A stretch of 64,000 nucleotides of DNA from Flavobacterium sp. 83 (GCF_000744835.1 NZ_JQMS01000001.1:3224001-3288000), one strand, 5' to 3'. Shown: positions 1 through 10,104, counted from the first letter of the stretch. Notes: generated from the letters alone by a model not told the origin. Program-made: numbers and translations.

Positions 1-1603
1 CTGAAATAGAACGAAAATTATTTTCATAAATAGTATGTCCTACCAATAAGTTTACCGAATGTTTACCAAATTTTTTAGAATAGTTTAAAGTATTTTCTAT
101 TTGATAGTATTGGTTTAACTCACTTCCTTCCGCTAAAGTATTTTTCAAATTCTTGAAGAATCCACCCACTTCATAACGAGGCGTATAGTTATAACTTTTA
201 TGTTCAGAAGCAGTTACCCCTACATTTAATTTATATTTAAAACCATCAAAGAAACTTGCTTCAGCATACGTATTAATCAATGCTTGGTAATAATCATTTT
301 TAACATCAAAAAGATTCAAAGCTGCCACTGGATTGAATATATCCGTAACCGCACCTGATGCTCCACCATATCCCCCAACTGCATTTTCATTATAAATTGC
401 AAATCCTGGAATCATAGAAATAGCAGCTCCAAGAATATTTCTTCCTTGTCCTGGTATTCCTGGTAAATCATTTCTTTTTTCTTTGGTCAACATTACTGTT
501 TCTCCAATTTTAAAAATACCCTTTTTATAATCCGATTTAACTCTTAAGTTAACACGGTCATAATTAGTTTCCTTGATAACTCCTTCTTGGTTAAAGTAGC
601 TCAAAGACATATTGTATTTTAAATTATCTGAACCTCCGGAAAGTCCTAATGAATAGTTTTGTGTAGGAGCATCTCTGAAAATTTCATTCTGCCAATTAAT
701 TCCTGCACCAGGAACCTGAGGGTTTAATGCAATGTCCAATGGTGCTTTTCCTGCCGCGCTATATGCTGCATTACTTACCTTTGCCCATTGTTCTTGATTT
801 AATAAATCAAGTTTTTTAGTCACACTGGCAATACCATAAAATGAATCAAAGCTCACTTTCATTTCTCCTTTTTTCCCGCTTTTAGTGGTAATCAAAATCA
901 CACCATTTGCCGCTCTTGAGCCATAAATTGCAGCCGCAGAAGCATCTTTCAACACTTGAATTGATTCGATGTCATTTGGGTTAAGGTTATTCATTGAGGC
1001 AACAGCAATATCATCAACTAATATCAAAGGATTGTTATTGTTTAATGATCCTGCACCTCTAATCTGAATTCTGGTTCCAGAACCTGGGGCACCACCGGCA
1101 GACTCTACAGTAACACCCGCAATTTTACCTTGTATTGCACTCCCTAAATTTGTGTTACTTTGAGAATCCAATTGTGCAGCTTTTAACCCTCCAACAGCTC
1201 CTGTCAAATCACTTTTCTTAACAGTTCCGTATCCAATAACTACTACTTCATCTAAGGTGTTATTCTCTTCTTTAAGTGAAACATTAACTACTTTTCTACC
1301 CGCAATAGCTTCTTCTACTTTAGTGTAACCAATGTAAGTAAAAACTAGTGTGGCATTAGGATCAGCTACATTTAATTTATAATTTCCATCACCGTCAGTC
1401 ATGGTTGCATTTGTCGTTCCTTTGACAGCCACAGAAGCACCAATTACGGTTTGAGATGTTTTTTGATCTACAACAGATCCTATGATAGTGTTTTGAGCCT
1501 GCAAACTAATACACGACGTCAAAATAATTATTGACAGAGTCAGTTTAGATGTTAAGAATGTTTTGATTCTTAACAGCTGATTTACGTTCTTAATGCTTTT
1601 CAT
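1..1603 (-). CDS. SusC/RagA-family TonB-linked outer membrane receptor, N-terminal part (3' end outside window)
   Basis: The reading frame is open from an ATG at 1603 to the window edge, giving about 534 residues. A signal peptide ends near LQAQ, followed by a carboxypeptidase-regulatory-like domain (VVDQKTSQTVIGASVAVKG), the SusC signature LDEVVVIGYGTVKKSDLTG, a plug domain with IRGAGSLNNNNPLILVDD and AAIYGSRAANGVILITTKSG, and the start of the beta-barrel. The family forms the outer-membrane channel that imports oligosaccharides or similar ligands together with a SusD lipoprotein, which is probably encoded just beyond the left edge. The hybrid two-component regulator to the right on the same strand is the likely controller. 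The ligand cannot be told from the sequence. Confidence 0.93.
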   Translation of the reverse strand, partial: MKSIKNVNQLLRIKTFLTSKLTLSIIILTSCISLQAQNTIIGSVVDQKTSQTVIGASVAVKGTTNATMTDGDGNYKLNVADPNATLVFTYIGYTKVEEAIAGRKVVNVSLKEENNTLDEVVVIGYGTVKKSDLTGAVGGLKAAQLDSQSNTNLGSAIQGKIAGVTVESAGGAPGSGTRIQIRGAGSLNNNNPLILVDDIAVASMNNLNPNDIESIQVLKDASAAAIYGSRAANGVILITTKSGKKGEMKVSFDSFYGIASVTKKLDLLNQEQWAKVSNAAYSAAGKAPLDIALNPQVPGAGINWQNEIFRDAPTQNYSLGLSGGSDNLKYNMSLSYFNQEGVIKETNYDRVNLRVKSDYKKGIFKIGETVMLTKEKRNDLPGIPGQGRNILGAAISMIPGFAIYNENAVGGYGGASGAVTDIFNPVAALNLFDVKNDYYQALINTYAEASFFDGFKYKLNVGVTASEHKSYNYTPRYEVGGFFKNLKNTLAEGSELNQYYQIENTLNYSKKFGKHSVNLLVGHTIYENNFRSIS

Positions 1604-1830
1604 AAATTCATGGTTTTTAAAAATTGGTTGGTTAATATTTATTTTTATTTAATTCTCCTTTTAAGAAGAAACAAAAGATTAGTGGTACTTCTTAAAAAAT
1701 AAAGAAATTGAAATTAAGCTTGAAATCAATTCATCCGAAATTTTTACTATATTTTGTTTCATTTACAAGCTATGCTGATAATCAAGTGCTGATACGTTTT
1801 TCAAAATTTCAGTACTTTTACTTTAGGTAC

Positions 1831-2046
1831 TTATTTTGCTTTAACAGTAACCTCAACTGGTTTTAACCAATTACTGGTGAATTTTACTGATATAGGTTCA
1901 TTCCCTCCTGTTGCCTGAATGTAAGCTACATGATGTTCGTGAAATACTCTCTGAACATTATCAGCATAATTACCCATATCTGTATTATTCTCTGCTTCTA
2001 ATCCTAATAAAATACCTAAACCACTTACTTTACAAGTATCTACTTG
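1831..2046 (-). pseudogene. C-terminal remnant of a glycosidase (GH2-like tail)
   Basis: A 71-codon open stretch without a start codon ends at TAA 1831-1833. It reads as the C-terminal part of a larger enzyme: GLGILLGLEAENNTDMGNY, then VFHEHHVAYIQATGG, then ISVKFTSNWLKPVEVTV. The pattern of Gly-Asp/Asn loop, VF-H-x-AYI and final beta-strands resembles the last domain of GH2-type beta-galactosidase/mannosidase proteins. That assignment is recognition by pattern only. The rest of the gene is absent, so this looks like decay inside the SusC/regulator locus. Confidence 0.45.
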
Positions 2047-2662
2047 TTAGTAATCTAAATCCAATTAAGAGGAATCAATGCAAGTAATAATTTTCTTAAT
2101 TTTTAATCTCTTTTTATATTGTTTTTTTAACTATACTGTTATGCTGCAGATATAGGTAAATAAAGATGTAAAACAGGCTCCTACAATTCTCCGGTAAAAG
2201 CAGTTTTTCTGCTTTATGAAATTTTAAATCGACCTAATTATAAACATTCCTAATACATATAATAATACTGCAGCAGTACAATTATAAATGCAAAGTAATG
2301 TCTAGTCAGAAGGTTTCAGGAGGGGTAAATTGGAAAAAAAAGGAGGGTAAATTTACAATTAAGCTGTTTTTTTACCAATAAAATTGAATACTATTAAAAA
2401 AAGTTAATTATATTTTACACAAAACATAATTATTGAATTAACACAACTATTCTATTAGATCCATTAAAAATTCGATAACACTACTTATTTCCTGGATACA
2501 GAAACTAAAATAGACATGAATTAAATATACAGTTGGGAATATTTGTAAGCGATAATAGTATTTAAACTCGCTTAGATGTAATTATAAATAACATCAGTCG
2601 AATGATCTGCAGTGGTAGATCACTCGAACTGACAAAAATTAAGACCGAATTAAACTAACCGA
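2047..2662. other. Intergenic region without a recognisable gene
   Basis: This is AT-rich sequence with stop codons in all frames. The only structures seen are a short hairpin AAAGCAG/CTGCTTT at 2197-2215 and the larger hairpin at 2594-2632. It probably contains the end of the regulator transcript and regulatory DNA for the SusC gene, but no clear TAnnTTTG promoter was found for either. Confidence 0.5.
2594..2632 (-). terminator. Hairpin downstream of the hybrid sensor gene
   Basis: The arms TCAGTCGAATGATC (2594-2607) and GATCACTCGAACTGA (2618-2632) pair over about 14 bp with one bulged base and a 10-nt loop. It lies 30 bp past the stop codon of the leftward regulator gene. The T-run after the stem is weak, so it may be a terminator or an mRNA 3' structure. 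Confidence 0.4.
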
Positions 2663-5600
2663 TTATTTGACAATATTTGTATCAGCATTAAAAGAACTTT
2701 TATATTTTTTAATATACTCTGAAGGAGTCATAGCAAAAAGTTTTACAAACTGTTGTCTAAAATATTTCGGGTCTTCAAAACCGACCTCAGCACTTGCTTG
2801 GGCGATATTAATATTTTCAGTTATCATTAACATCGCTGCTCTTCTTATTCGCACCGAACGTATGAATGCATTCAAGGTTTGCTCAGAAATGATTTTAATT
2901 TTAGTATAAAGAGTTCTATGACTCATTCCCATTTCAGCCGCAAAATTTTTAATAGTAAAATCTCGTTTGTGAATATTTGCCTCTATAATGGTAATGCATT
3001 TTTTTAAAATCTCTTGGTATTCTGCCGGAACCTTCTGAGTATTCTCTTTAAGAGTTATGCTATCCAAAAAGTACTTACGCAAACTACTACGACTCCTTAA
3101 CAATGATTCAACACGAGCAACAAGAATATCATCGTCAAATGGTTTTGTAATATAATCATCTGCCCCATCACTTATGCCTTGAAGATGGGTTTCTGGATTT
3201 TTTGACGCTGTTAACAATATCACAGGGATATGAGACAGACTACTATTTTCTTTTATCTTTCGGCATAATTCAAGACCATCCATAACATCCATAGCGACAT
3301 CACTAAGCACCAAATCAGGCATGTATTTCTTAGTCAGTTTTAAACCTTCTTCGCCATTATCAGCACTATAAATTATATAAGTATCCGAAAACAACTTGAT
3401 CAAATAATTCCTTATATCAGTATTATCGTCTATAATTAAAAGTGTACGCTTATCCGTGAGCATTACTTTATACAACTCATTATCTGAAGTTACATCAGTT
3501 AAAAGTTCAACATTTTCGCCCGCTTCATCAGCCATTAATTCTTCAACCAATGCACTTCTTTCAGGAATAACAGTGCTAATTTGGAAACCTTCAAAATGAT
3601 CTTGACCTTTTAAAAAGTTCAATTTAAACACACTCCCTTTCCCCATTTCGCTACTACAACTTACAGTCCCTTTATGTTTCTCTACAAAATACTTAACTAT
3701 AAAAAGCCCGATTCCAAATCCTGTCCCAACTGATACTTTAGAATTTATTTGTTTGAATTTCTCGAAAATAACTTCTAAATTATTTTTTTCTATTCCACCA
3801 CCACTATCTGAAATCTCTATACTAACATCCGTTTCATTTTCAGCTAACATAAGACTAATCACCCCTCCACTAGGAGTATACTTGAAGGCATTCGACATCA
3901 GATTAAACAAGGATATTTCTACTTTTTCATAATCCCCTATTATTTCAATGTTCTTTTCTGGTATTTGAAAAGTATAATCAATATTTTTATCTTTTGCCTG
4001 GTTTACAAAACATTGAAAAACTTCATAACAAAGATTATTTACATTTATGGTAGATATTCTAAGTTCATCTGCATCATTTTCAGCCTTATGAAAAAGCAAC
4101 AACTGATCTACTAAACTTAAAAGCCTTCTTGCATTTCTATGCGCAATTATTAAATCGCTAACAGAAGAACTATTTTCGACATTTTCTTTTTGAATCGCTT
4201 TTTTTAATGGATTGATAATCAATGATAAAGGCGTACGGAACTCATGAGAAATATACGTAAACATTGATGATTGTTTTTCGGCAATTTCCTTTTCCTTTTT
4301 TCCCTCTAATTCGGCAATTTTTACTTTGTACTTTAATTTTTCTTTATTTTCATTGTATTTTATGTAGGCATAAATAATTCCTGCTCCCACCAATAAATAG
4401 AAACTATAAGCCCACCAAGTTCTATACCATGGCGGTAACACTACAACAGTAATTAGACTTTCTTCCTTATTCCATCCTCCTCTAGAGTTTGTGGTTTTAA
4501 CTTTAAAGACATACTTTCCTTCTGCTAATCTTGCATAATTTGCCTTTCGGACTTGGCCAACATAATTCCATCGATTTTCCCAGCCCTCTAAGTAGTACGC
4601 ATACTTTATTTTATCGGCATTATTATAATCCAGTGCTACAAATTCTAACGATACCGTTGTTTGATCATAAGGTAATTTTACCTCTTTGATGTTACCCGAA
4701 TCCCAGTCTGAGATTAGTTCATTTTTACTTTCTTCAATAGGCTGGTTATTTACATAAAAATTAGTCAATAGTAAATTATTCTTCTGATTTAATTCTTTAA
4801 TGTCCTCAGGAAAAAATGAGTTAAATCCGTTTATGCCTCCAAAAATAAATTCCCCTGTAGACAATTTAAGACCCGCATTAAAACTAAACTGGTTGCTTTG
4901 TAAACCATCATTTTCTGAAAAATTTCTAAAAGTCCTTTTCTTATTATCAAACCTACAGAGTCCGTTATAAGTACTCATCCATAAATCCCCCTCTTTATCT
5001 TCTAACAACCTTAAAATCGTATTAGAAGGCAAACCATCGTCTGTAGTCAGTCTTTTAAATGTGTTTGTTTTCCTGTCAAACAATAACAATCCTCCTTCTT
5101 GAGTACCCAACCATAAATTTTTGTTTTTATCCTCGAGTATGCATCTAATAGGATTTCCAATAGTGATTTTCTTGTATTTTCTGCCTTCATTTTCGATAAA
5201 AAATAATGAATTATAATTGCCTCCCCAAAGTTTCCCATCGCTCGTCTCAGTAAGGCATTGTAAATTATCGATTGCTTTATCAAAGAGTACAAAACTATTT
5301 TTAGCTCTATCAAAAAAGTACAAAGAACCTTCATTAGTAGCACTAGCCCATATATGTCCCTTAGAATCCTTATACATAAACCATATATTTTTCTCTATAC
5401 GCTTCGTAAATGGATTGTAACAAGAAAAATGACTTATAGTATTATTTGCAGGATTAATACGATTAACACCTCCAGCCCAAGTTGATAACCAAATTTCATT
5501 ATTACTATCTCGTATGATACTGGTAATAAAATTACTGCTGATTCTATTAGTAGAGTTAGCCGAACTATTATAAACCGCATATGTATTTAATTTTCTATTC

Positions 5601-6736
5601 CAATACTTCAAGCCTGCCCCATCAGTACCTATCCATATGTTTTTCTTTTCGTCTTCACAAAACGACAATATAAAATTTTCGGCAGGGTCACTCTCTTTTG
5701 CATTATGTCTAATAGTCTTAAAGTACTTTGGGTTACTGCCAATCATACTGATTCCTCCGCGTAAGGTACCAATCCATTTGTTTCCTGCTGTATCTTGATA
5801 CAAACTCCATATCGAATTACTTTTTACAAGTTTATTACCTCTTCCAGAATTATATGGAACAGCTTTTTTGCTTTTACCTATTACTTTATAAATACCACAA
5901 CCATCTGTAGTTAGCCACATCTCCTTTTTCCTATCTATAAGAATTTGAGTAACAGTACATTTATCTGAAAAATAATTATCTGAAAGCAAAGCCGATTTAA
6001 TGTTAAGTAGATAAAGACCTTCATCTGTTCCAAGCCAAAGATTGCCATCTAAAGAAAGCTTCATACATTTCACATCCATTAATAGCGGATAAATGACCTT
6101 TAGTTTTTTGGAATTATAGATATATTTACAAACACCTACATTTTTTACATATACCCAGCAATATGCTTTTATTTGGTCATTTTCAAGAACTGCAGCGTCA
6201 TAACTATATTTAACCTCTCTATTATCTAATCCTTCTAACGCGACATTCTTACCAATAAATGATCCATTTTCAAAAATAAGCAAACCTAAATTTTGTGAGG
6301 CTACCAATACTCTTTCTTTTGAGACTGATTTTATCTGACGAATGCTATTTTTTAATATTTTTGGCGTATTATTCGATGAAATATATTCAACAGAATGAAA
6401 ATCAGCACTTTTTTTATCAAAAATACACACTCCATTAGAACCTCCCACCCAAATATTTTTTTTAGAGTCTCCTTCGATATGATAGATGTTATTAAATAAC
6501 AATGATTTTTTATCATTAATCTTGTTACGATACACTTTAAAATTATACCCATCATACCTGTTTAATCCGTCATAGGTACCAAACCACATATAACCATCAC
6601 TATCCTGATATATTGCGGCCACTGAATTGTTAGACAAACCATCAGATATACCAAGAAATTTAATGGTATGATCTTGTGAGAAACCGGATAAAGAAAAACC
6701 TATTAATGTTAGAAAATGTAAAACAAAATACTTCAA
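2663..6736 (-). CDS. Hybrid two-component system protein (HTCS): sensor kinase, receiver and AraC-type DNA-binding domain in one chain
   Basis: The protein has 1357 residues, normal for this family. An N-terminal signal sequence is followed by a periplasmic beta-propeller region of two-component regulator repeats (recurring motifs such as GLSNNSVAAIYQDSDGYMWF and DLWMSTYNGLCRFD), a Y_Y_Y domain around 690-770 and one membrane helix near 780-800. A HisKA domain has the phospho-acceptor His831 in ISHEFRTPLS, then comes a HATPase with GFGIGLFIVK. The receiver domain has Asp1146 in LVLSDVAMD and the Lys of ITKPFD. An AraC helix-turn-helix region fills the last 100 residues. Such proteins sense a periplasmic oligosaccharide and activate the neighbouring SusC/D genes. 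Here the likely target is the SusC gene at the left edge. Confidence 0.96.
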   Translation of the reverse strand: MKYFVLHFLTLIGFSLSGFSQDHTIKFLGISDGLSNNSVAAIYQDSDGYMWFGTYDGLNRYDGYNFKVYRNKINDKKSLLFNNIYHIEGDSKKNIWVGGSNGVCIFDKKSADFHSVEYISSNNTPKILKNSIRQIKSVSKERVLVASQNLGLLIFENGSFIGKNVALEGLDNREVKYSYDAAVLENDQIKAYCWVYVKNVGVCKYIYNSKKLKVIYPLLMDVKCMKLSLDGNLWLGTDEGLYLLNIKSALLSDNYFSDKCTVTQILIDRKKEMWLTTDGCGIYKVIGKSKKAVPYNSGRGNKLVKSNSIWSLYQDTAGNKWIGTLRGGISMIGSNPKYFKTIRHNAKESDPAENFILSFCEDEKKNIWIGTDGAGLKYWNRKLNTYAVYNSSANSTNRISSNFITSIIRDSNNEIWLSTWAGGVNRINPANNTISHFSCYNPFTKRIEKNIWFMYKDSKGHIWASATNEGSLYFFDRAKNSFVLFDKAIDNLQCLTETSDGKLWGGNYNSLFFIENEGRKYKKITIGNPIRCILEDKNKNLWLGTQEGGLLLFDRKTNTFKRLTTDDGLPSNTILRLLEDKEGDLWMSTYNGLCRFDNKKRTFRNFSENDGLQSNQFSFNAGLKLSTGEFIFGGINGFNSFFPEDIKELNQKNNLLLTNFYVNNQPIEESKNELISDWDSGNIKEVKLPYDQTTVSLEFVALDYNNADKIKYAYYLEGWENRWNYVGQVRKANYARLAEGKYVFKVKTTNSRGGWNKEESLITVVVLPPWYRTWWAYSFYLLVGAGIIYAYIKYNENKEKLKYKVKIAELEGKKEKEIAEKQSSMFTYISHEFRTPLSLIINPLKKAIQKENVENSSSVSDLIIAHRNARRLLSLVDQLLLFHKAENDADELRISTINVNNLCYEVFQCFVNQAKDKNIDYTFQIPEKNIEIIGDYEKVEISLFNLMSNAFKYTPSGGVISLMLAENETDVSIEISDSGGGIEKNNLEVIFEKFKQINSKVSVGTGFGIGLFIVKYFVEKHKGTVSCSSEMGKGSVFKLNFLKGQDHFEGFQISTVIPERSALVEELMADEAGENVELLTDVTSDNELYKVMLTDKRTLLIIDDNTDIRNYLIKLFSDTYIIYSADNGEEGLKLTKKYMPDLVLSDVAMDVMDGLELCRKIKENSSLSHIPVILLTASKNPETHLQGISDGADDYITKPFDDDILVARVESLLRSRSSLRKYFLDSITLKENTQKVPAEYQEILKKCITIIEANIHKRDFTIKNFAAEMGMSHRTLYTKIKIISEQTLNAFIRSVRIRRAAMLMITENINIAQASAEVGFEDPKYFRQQFVKLFAMTPSEYIKKYKSSFNADTNIVK

Positions 6737-6938
6737 AAAGCGATAAATTTAAAGGGTTAAGTAATTTGATTGTAAAAGTGCAATTATAAACTAAATTTGT
6801 TTAAAACTAACATAAATAGTTACACAAAATCATTCTTCATTTTGTTCAAATTAATACCTTATTTATCTCTAAAATCTGCAAGACTATGTAAATTAAAAAA
6901 AAAGATAAGAGGCCGAAACTACACACTTTCAATTAGAA

Positions 6939-7466
6939 TTACTTTAAGATTCCTTTTTTGTAAATAGAGCGCAAAGTCCGTAAATACAAATGAATTGTAG
7001 GTTTAGAATTCCTAATGCTAACATTGTAATTCTTAAAACGCATCAAAATTTCATAATCCAAGTTTTGCAAACTCACGTTTTTGCCAAAATTCCCAAATTG
7101 CGCGATCACATTCTCATAACAGCGCACGTTTCCAAGCAGCTTATTTTTGGCCTTCAAATCATGTTTTCCCACATTTTCAGCAATAGCCTTCATGTAAGTA
7201 ATCAATTTATTGGCATAATCCAAAAATCCAATTTACGAAAAATCCATTGCAAACATTTCCTGATACATTTTTTCAAAATCGGAGCCAAAATATCATAATC
7301 AGGATGCTTACTTGAAACCATTTTTTTCATCGGCAATAAAATGATCAACTACACAAGAAGTAATCGTTTTTGATTAGCATTTATTTTGGTGCGCAATTTC
7401 CACCACCAAAGGAAAACCTTCTTCAGTTTCTTTACGCGAAGTAATAAGTTTGATCTCTATTTTCAT
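6939..7466 (-). pseudogene. Decayed tyrosine recombinase (phage-type integrase), N-terminal part only
   Basis: An ATG at 7464-7466 opens a frame reading MKIEIKLITSRKETEEGFPL, typical of the arm-DNA-binding domain of Bacteroidota integrases, but it hits a stop after about 29 codons. Further pieces of the same protein appear in shifted frames (KTITSCVVDHFIADEK; SKHPDYDILAPILKK). A last open piece, 94 codons at 6939-7223, matches the SAM-like core-binding domain (FGNFGKNVSLQNLDYEILM ... TIHLYLRTLRSIYKKGIL). The catalytic domain with the R-H-R-Y residues is missing. At least two frameshifts or stops plus the truncation make this a dead gene. It lies beside a tRNA cluster, a usual integration site. 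Confidence 0.75.
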
Positions 7467-7558
7467 GTTCGTGATTTGTTCGTGAAAATGTCTTAAAATG
7501 TTGTTTTTTGTTGTTTAAAATGTAAGAAATTATAAAATACAAATTTCACAAAACGCAA

Positions 7559-7584
7559 AAAACCCACTGAAAACAGTGGGTTTT
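7559..7584 (-). terminator. Rho-independent terminator of the tRNA cluster
   Basis: The perfect stem AACCCACTG/CAGTGGGTT with an AAAA loop (7561-7582) is followed on the minus strand by a T-run. It sits immediately downstream of tRNA-Arg. Confidence 0.8.
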
Positions 7585-7588
7585 GTTG

Positions 7589-7662
<74 letters not shown>

Positions 7663-7683
7663 ATTGCTCATAAAAAAAACTAG

Positions 7684-7758
7684 TCGGGGTGGCAGGATTC
7701 GAACCTGCGGCCTCCTGCTCCCAAAGCAGGCGCGATAACCGAGCTACGCTACACCCCG
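7684..7758 (-). tRNA. tRNA-Pro (anticodon TGG)
   Basis: The acceptor stem is CGGGGTG/CACCCCG. The anticodon stem CCTGC/GCAGG encloses TTTGGGA, giving TGG. The T-arm is GCAGGTTCGAATCCTGC. No encoded CCA. Middle gene of the tRNA cluster. Confidence 0.96.
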
Positions 7759-7778
7759 AAGTGCAAAAAAAAATTAAG

Positions 7779-7862
7779 CGGAGGGACAGGGACTCGAACC
7801 CTGGCACCGATTACTCGATGACAGTTTAGCAAACTGCTCCATTACCACTCTGGCACCCCTCC
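7779..7862 (-). tRNA. tRNA-Ser (anticodon GCT)
   Basis: This is an 84-nt class II tRNA with a long variable arm (CATCGAGTAATCGGTG). The acceptor stem is GGAGGGG/TCCCTCC with discriminator G, and the anticodon loop TTGCTAA gives GCT. No encoded CCA. First gene of the cluster. Confidence 0.95.
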
Positions 7863-8035
7863 AAGCTCAAAGAAACGTGTCTTGTTTTGCGGTTGCAAAT
7901 TTAAGACATCTTTAGACTTCTCACAACTATTTGAGGTCTTTTTTTCAATATTTTTTATCCTTTTTACAAAAACACTTCACAATCAAACATATAGAATGAA
8001 AATATTTTTAAAAAATGATAATGGTATAATCAAAA

Positions 8036-8065
8036 TTTGAAATTGTTTAAAAAAGATTAAATTTG
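8036..8065 (+). promoter_or_regulatory. Bacteroidota-type promoter of the thiolase gene
   Basis: TTTG at 8036-8039 and TAAATTTG at 8058-8065 are separated by 18 bp. They match the Bacteroidota sigma-factor consensus TTTG-N19-TAnnTTTG. Transcription would start near 8071, about 20 bases before the ATG at 8092. Confidence 0.65.
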
Positions 8066-8091
8066 CTACATAAACCAACATTTTATAAGTT

Positions 8092-9270
8092 ATGAACAAA
8101 AGAGTTGTTATCGTTTCTGCCGTTAGGACACCTATCGGAAGTTTTATGGGGGGATTATCTACAGTTACCGCTCCACAGTTAGGCGCAGTAGCTATTAAAG
8201 GTGCTTTGGAAAAAATAAATTTAGATCCAAATTTAGTCGATGAAGTATTTATGGGCAATGTAGTTCAGGCTGGCGTTGGTCAGGCTCCTGCTCGTCAGGC
8301 AGCTTTGTTTGCCGGCTTACCAAATACAGTCGCATGCACCACAATAAATAAAGTATGTGCTTCTGGAATGAAAGCTGTTATGTTAGGCGCACAAGCAATT
8401 CAATGTGGTGACGCCGAAATTGTAGTAGCTGGAGGAATGGAGAATATGAGTTTAATTCCGCATTATTTGCATTTGAGAAATGGAACTAAATTTGGTTCTG
8501 CAACAATGATTGACGGAATGCAGAAGGATGGACTGACTGACGCATACGATAACAGCGCTATGGGAGTGTGTGCTGACTTATGTGCCGCAGAATACAAATT
8601 AACCCGTGAAGACCAAGATAACTTCGCAATTCAATCATATGAGCGTAGTGCGAAAGCATGGGATTTAGGAAAATTTGACAACGAAGTTGTTCCTGTTGCT
8701 GTTCCACAAAGAAAAGGAGATCCAATTATAGTTTCTAAAGACGAAGAATATACTAATGTAAAATTAGATAAAATACCATCATTAAATCCTGTTTTCACAA
8801 AAGACGGAACAGTAACTGCAGCCAATGCATCTACAATAAATGATGGAGCAGCTGCAGTATTATTAATGAGTGAAGAAAAAGCAATCGCTTTGGGTCTAAA
8901 ACCTTTGGCTTATATAAACGGATACGCTGATGCCGCACAAGAACCAAAATGGTTCACAACATCTCCATCTAAGGCAATTCCTAAAGCTTTAGAAAAAGCA
9001 GGAATAGCAATTAACGATGTTGATTATTTTGAATTCAACGAAGCTTTTGCCGTTGTCGGTTTAGCTAATTCAAAAATTCTGGGATTAGATAACAGTAAAG
9101 TAAACATAAATGGTGGTGCTGTATCTTTGGGACATCCATTAGGTTGCTCAGGAGTAAGAATCATTGTAACATTAATAAATGTTTTAGAACAAAATAACGG
9201 TAAAATTGGAGCAGCTGCAATTTGTAATGGCGGTGGTGGAGCTTCAGCAATTATTATCGAAAGAGCCTAA
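8092..9270 (+). CDS. Acetyl-CoA C-acetyltransferase (thiolase)
   Basis: At 392 residues it has the usual length of biosynthetic/degradative thiolases, which interconvert two acetyl-CoA and acetoacetyl-CoA or cleave 3-ketoacyl-CoA in the cytoplasm. Visible catalytic residues are nucleophile Cys89 (NKVCASGMKA), the NEAFAV loop, His348 (GHPLGCSG) and Cys378 (ICNGGGGAS), at the same positions as in well-studied acetoacetyl-CoA thiolases. A clear promoter precedes it. The peptidase gene downstream is separated by a hairpin spacer. A second thiolase (35391-36605) belongs to the catabolic locus, so this copy is more likely the housekeeping one. Confidence 0.93.
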   Translation: MNKRVVIVSAVRTPIGSFMGGLSTVTAPQLGAVAIKGALEKINLDPNLVDEVFMGNVVQAGVGQAPARQAALFAGLPNTVACTTINKVCASGMKAVMLGAQAIQCGDAEIVVAGGMENMSLIPHYLHLRNGTKFGSATMIDGMQKDGLTDAYDNSAMGVCADLCAAEYKLTREDQDNFAIQSYERSAKAWDLGKFDNEVVPVAVPQRKGDPIIVSKDEEYTNVKLDKIPSLNPVFTKDGTVTAANASTINDGAAAVLLMSEEKAIALGLKPLAYINGYADAAQEPKWFTTSPSKAIPKALEKAGIAINDVDYFEFNEAFAVVGLANSKILGLDNSKVNINGGAVSLGHPLGCSGVRIIVTLINVLEQNNGKIGAAAICNGGGGASAIIIERA

Positions 9271-9282
9271 AATAATTATAAG

Positions 9283-9318
9283 TTATGGGTTATGAGTTTT
9301 GGAACTTATAACCCATAA
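9283..9318. repeat. Intergenic hairpin (palindromic spacer)
   Basis: The arms TTATGGGTTATGAGTT (9283-9298) and AACTTATAACCCATAA (9303-9318) form a 16-bp stem with one G.U pair and a TTGG loop. They fill most of the 72-bp gap between thiolase and the NlpC/P60 gene. There is no T-run after it on the plus strand, so it is more likely an intergenic repeat or mRNA-processing hairpin than a terminator. Confidence 0.6.
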
Positions 9319-9342
9319 TTATTAACTCATAAATTGACCTAA

Positions 9343-10104
9343 ATGTTCGGAATTTGTAATCTAGCTATTATCCCACTTCGATTTGAACCAAGTGACAGAA
9401 GCGAAATCGTTTCTCAAGTTTTATTTGGAGAACATTTTGAAATTTTAGAACAATTGAAACAATGGTCCAGAATACGAATGCAATATGATAATTATGAAGG
9501 CTGGGTAGACTCTAAACAATACCAACTGATTTCCGAATCCAGTTTTAATCAATTGTCTAAAGACGCAATCATTCTGAATGCAGACCTAATAGAATACATT
9601 ACTGCTCCAAATAATTTATTAATTCCAATTCCACTTGGATCGTCAGTGTCATTTTTAAATTACAATGAAATCAATACTCCAAATTTTGATTTCGAAGGAA
9701 CAAAAATTAGCGGTATAAAACCCAAAGAAGGTTTAATCAATACAGCCTTTTTATATTTAAATGCTCCATATCTATGGGGAGGAAAAACACCTTTTGGAAT
9801 TGATTGCTCTGGTTTTACACAAATGGTTTATAAACTCAATGGATATAAATTATTACGCGATGCCTCGCAACAAGCACTACAAGGAGAGGCTTTGAGCTTT
9901 ATAGAAGAAAGCGAACCCGGCGACTTAGCTTTCTTCGATAACGACGAAGGCAAAATTATTCATGTAGGTATCATTATGGAAGACAACTACATTATTCACG
10001 CAAGTGGCAAAATACGAATTGACAGGTTAGATCATCTGGGAATCTATAATCCTGAGACTAATAAACACACTCATAAATTAAGGGTAATCAAAAAAATAAT
10101 CTAA
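9343..10104 (+). CDS. NlpC/P60-family (C40) cysteine peptidase with SH3-like domain
   Basis: The protein has 253 residues. The N-terminal half carries bacterial SH3-like segments (IPLRFEPSDRSEIVSQVLFG; WSRIRMQYDNYEGWV). The C-terminal half is an NlpC/P60 domain with catalytic Cys155 (GIDCSGF), His207 (IIHVGI) and His219 (IIHASGKIRI). Members cleave peptidoglycan stem peptides, usually between D-Glu and the diamino acid, and act in wall turnover or recycling. No obvious signal peptide is seen, so a cytoplasmic recycling role or atypical export is possible. A strong terminator follows directly. Confidence 0.9.
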   Translation: MFGICNLAIIPLRFEPSDRSEIVSQVLFGEHFEILEQLKQWSRIRMQYDNYEGWVDSKQYQLISESSFNQLSKDAIILNADLIEYITAPNNLLIPIPLGSSVSFLNYNEINTPNFDFEGTKISGIKPKEGLINTAFLYLNAPYLWGGKTPFGIDCSGFTQMVYKLNGYKLLRDASQQALQGEALSFIEESEPGDLAFFDNDEGKIIHVGIIMEDNYIIHASGKIRIDRLDHLGIYNPETNKHTHKLRVIKKII

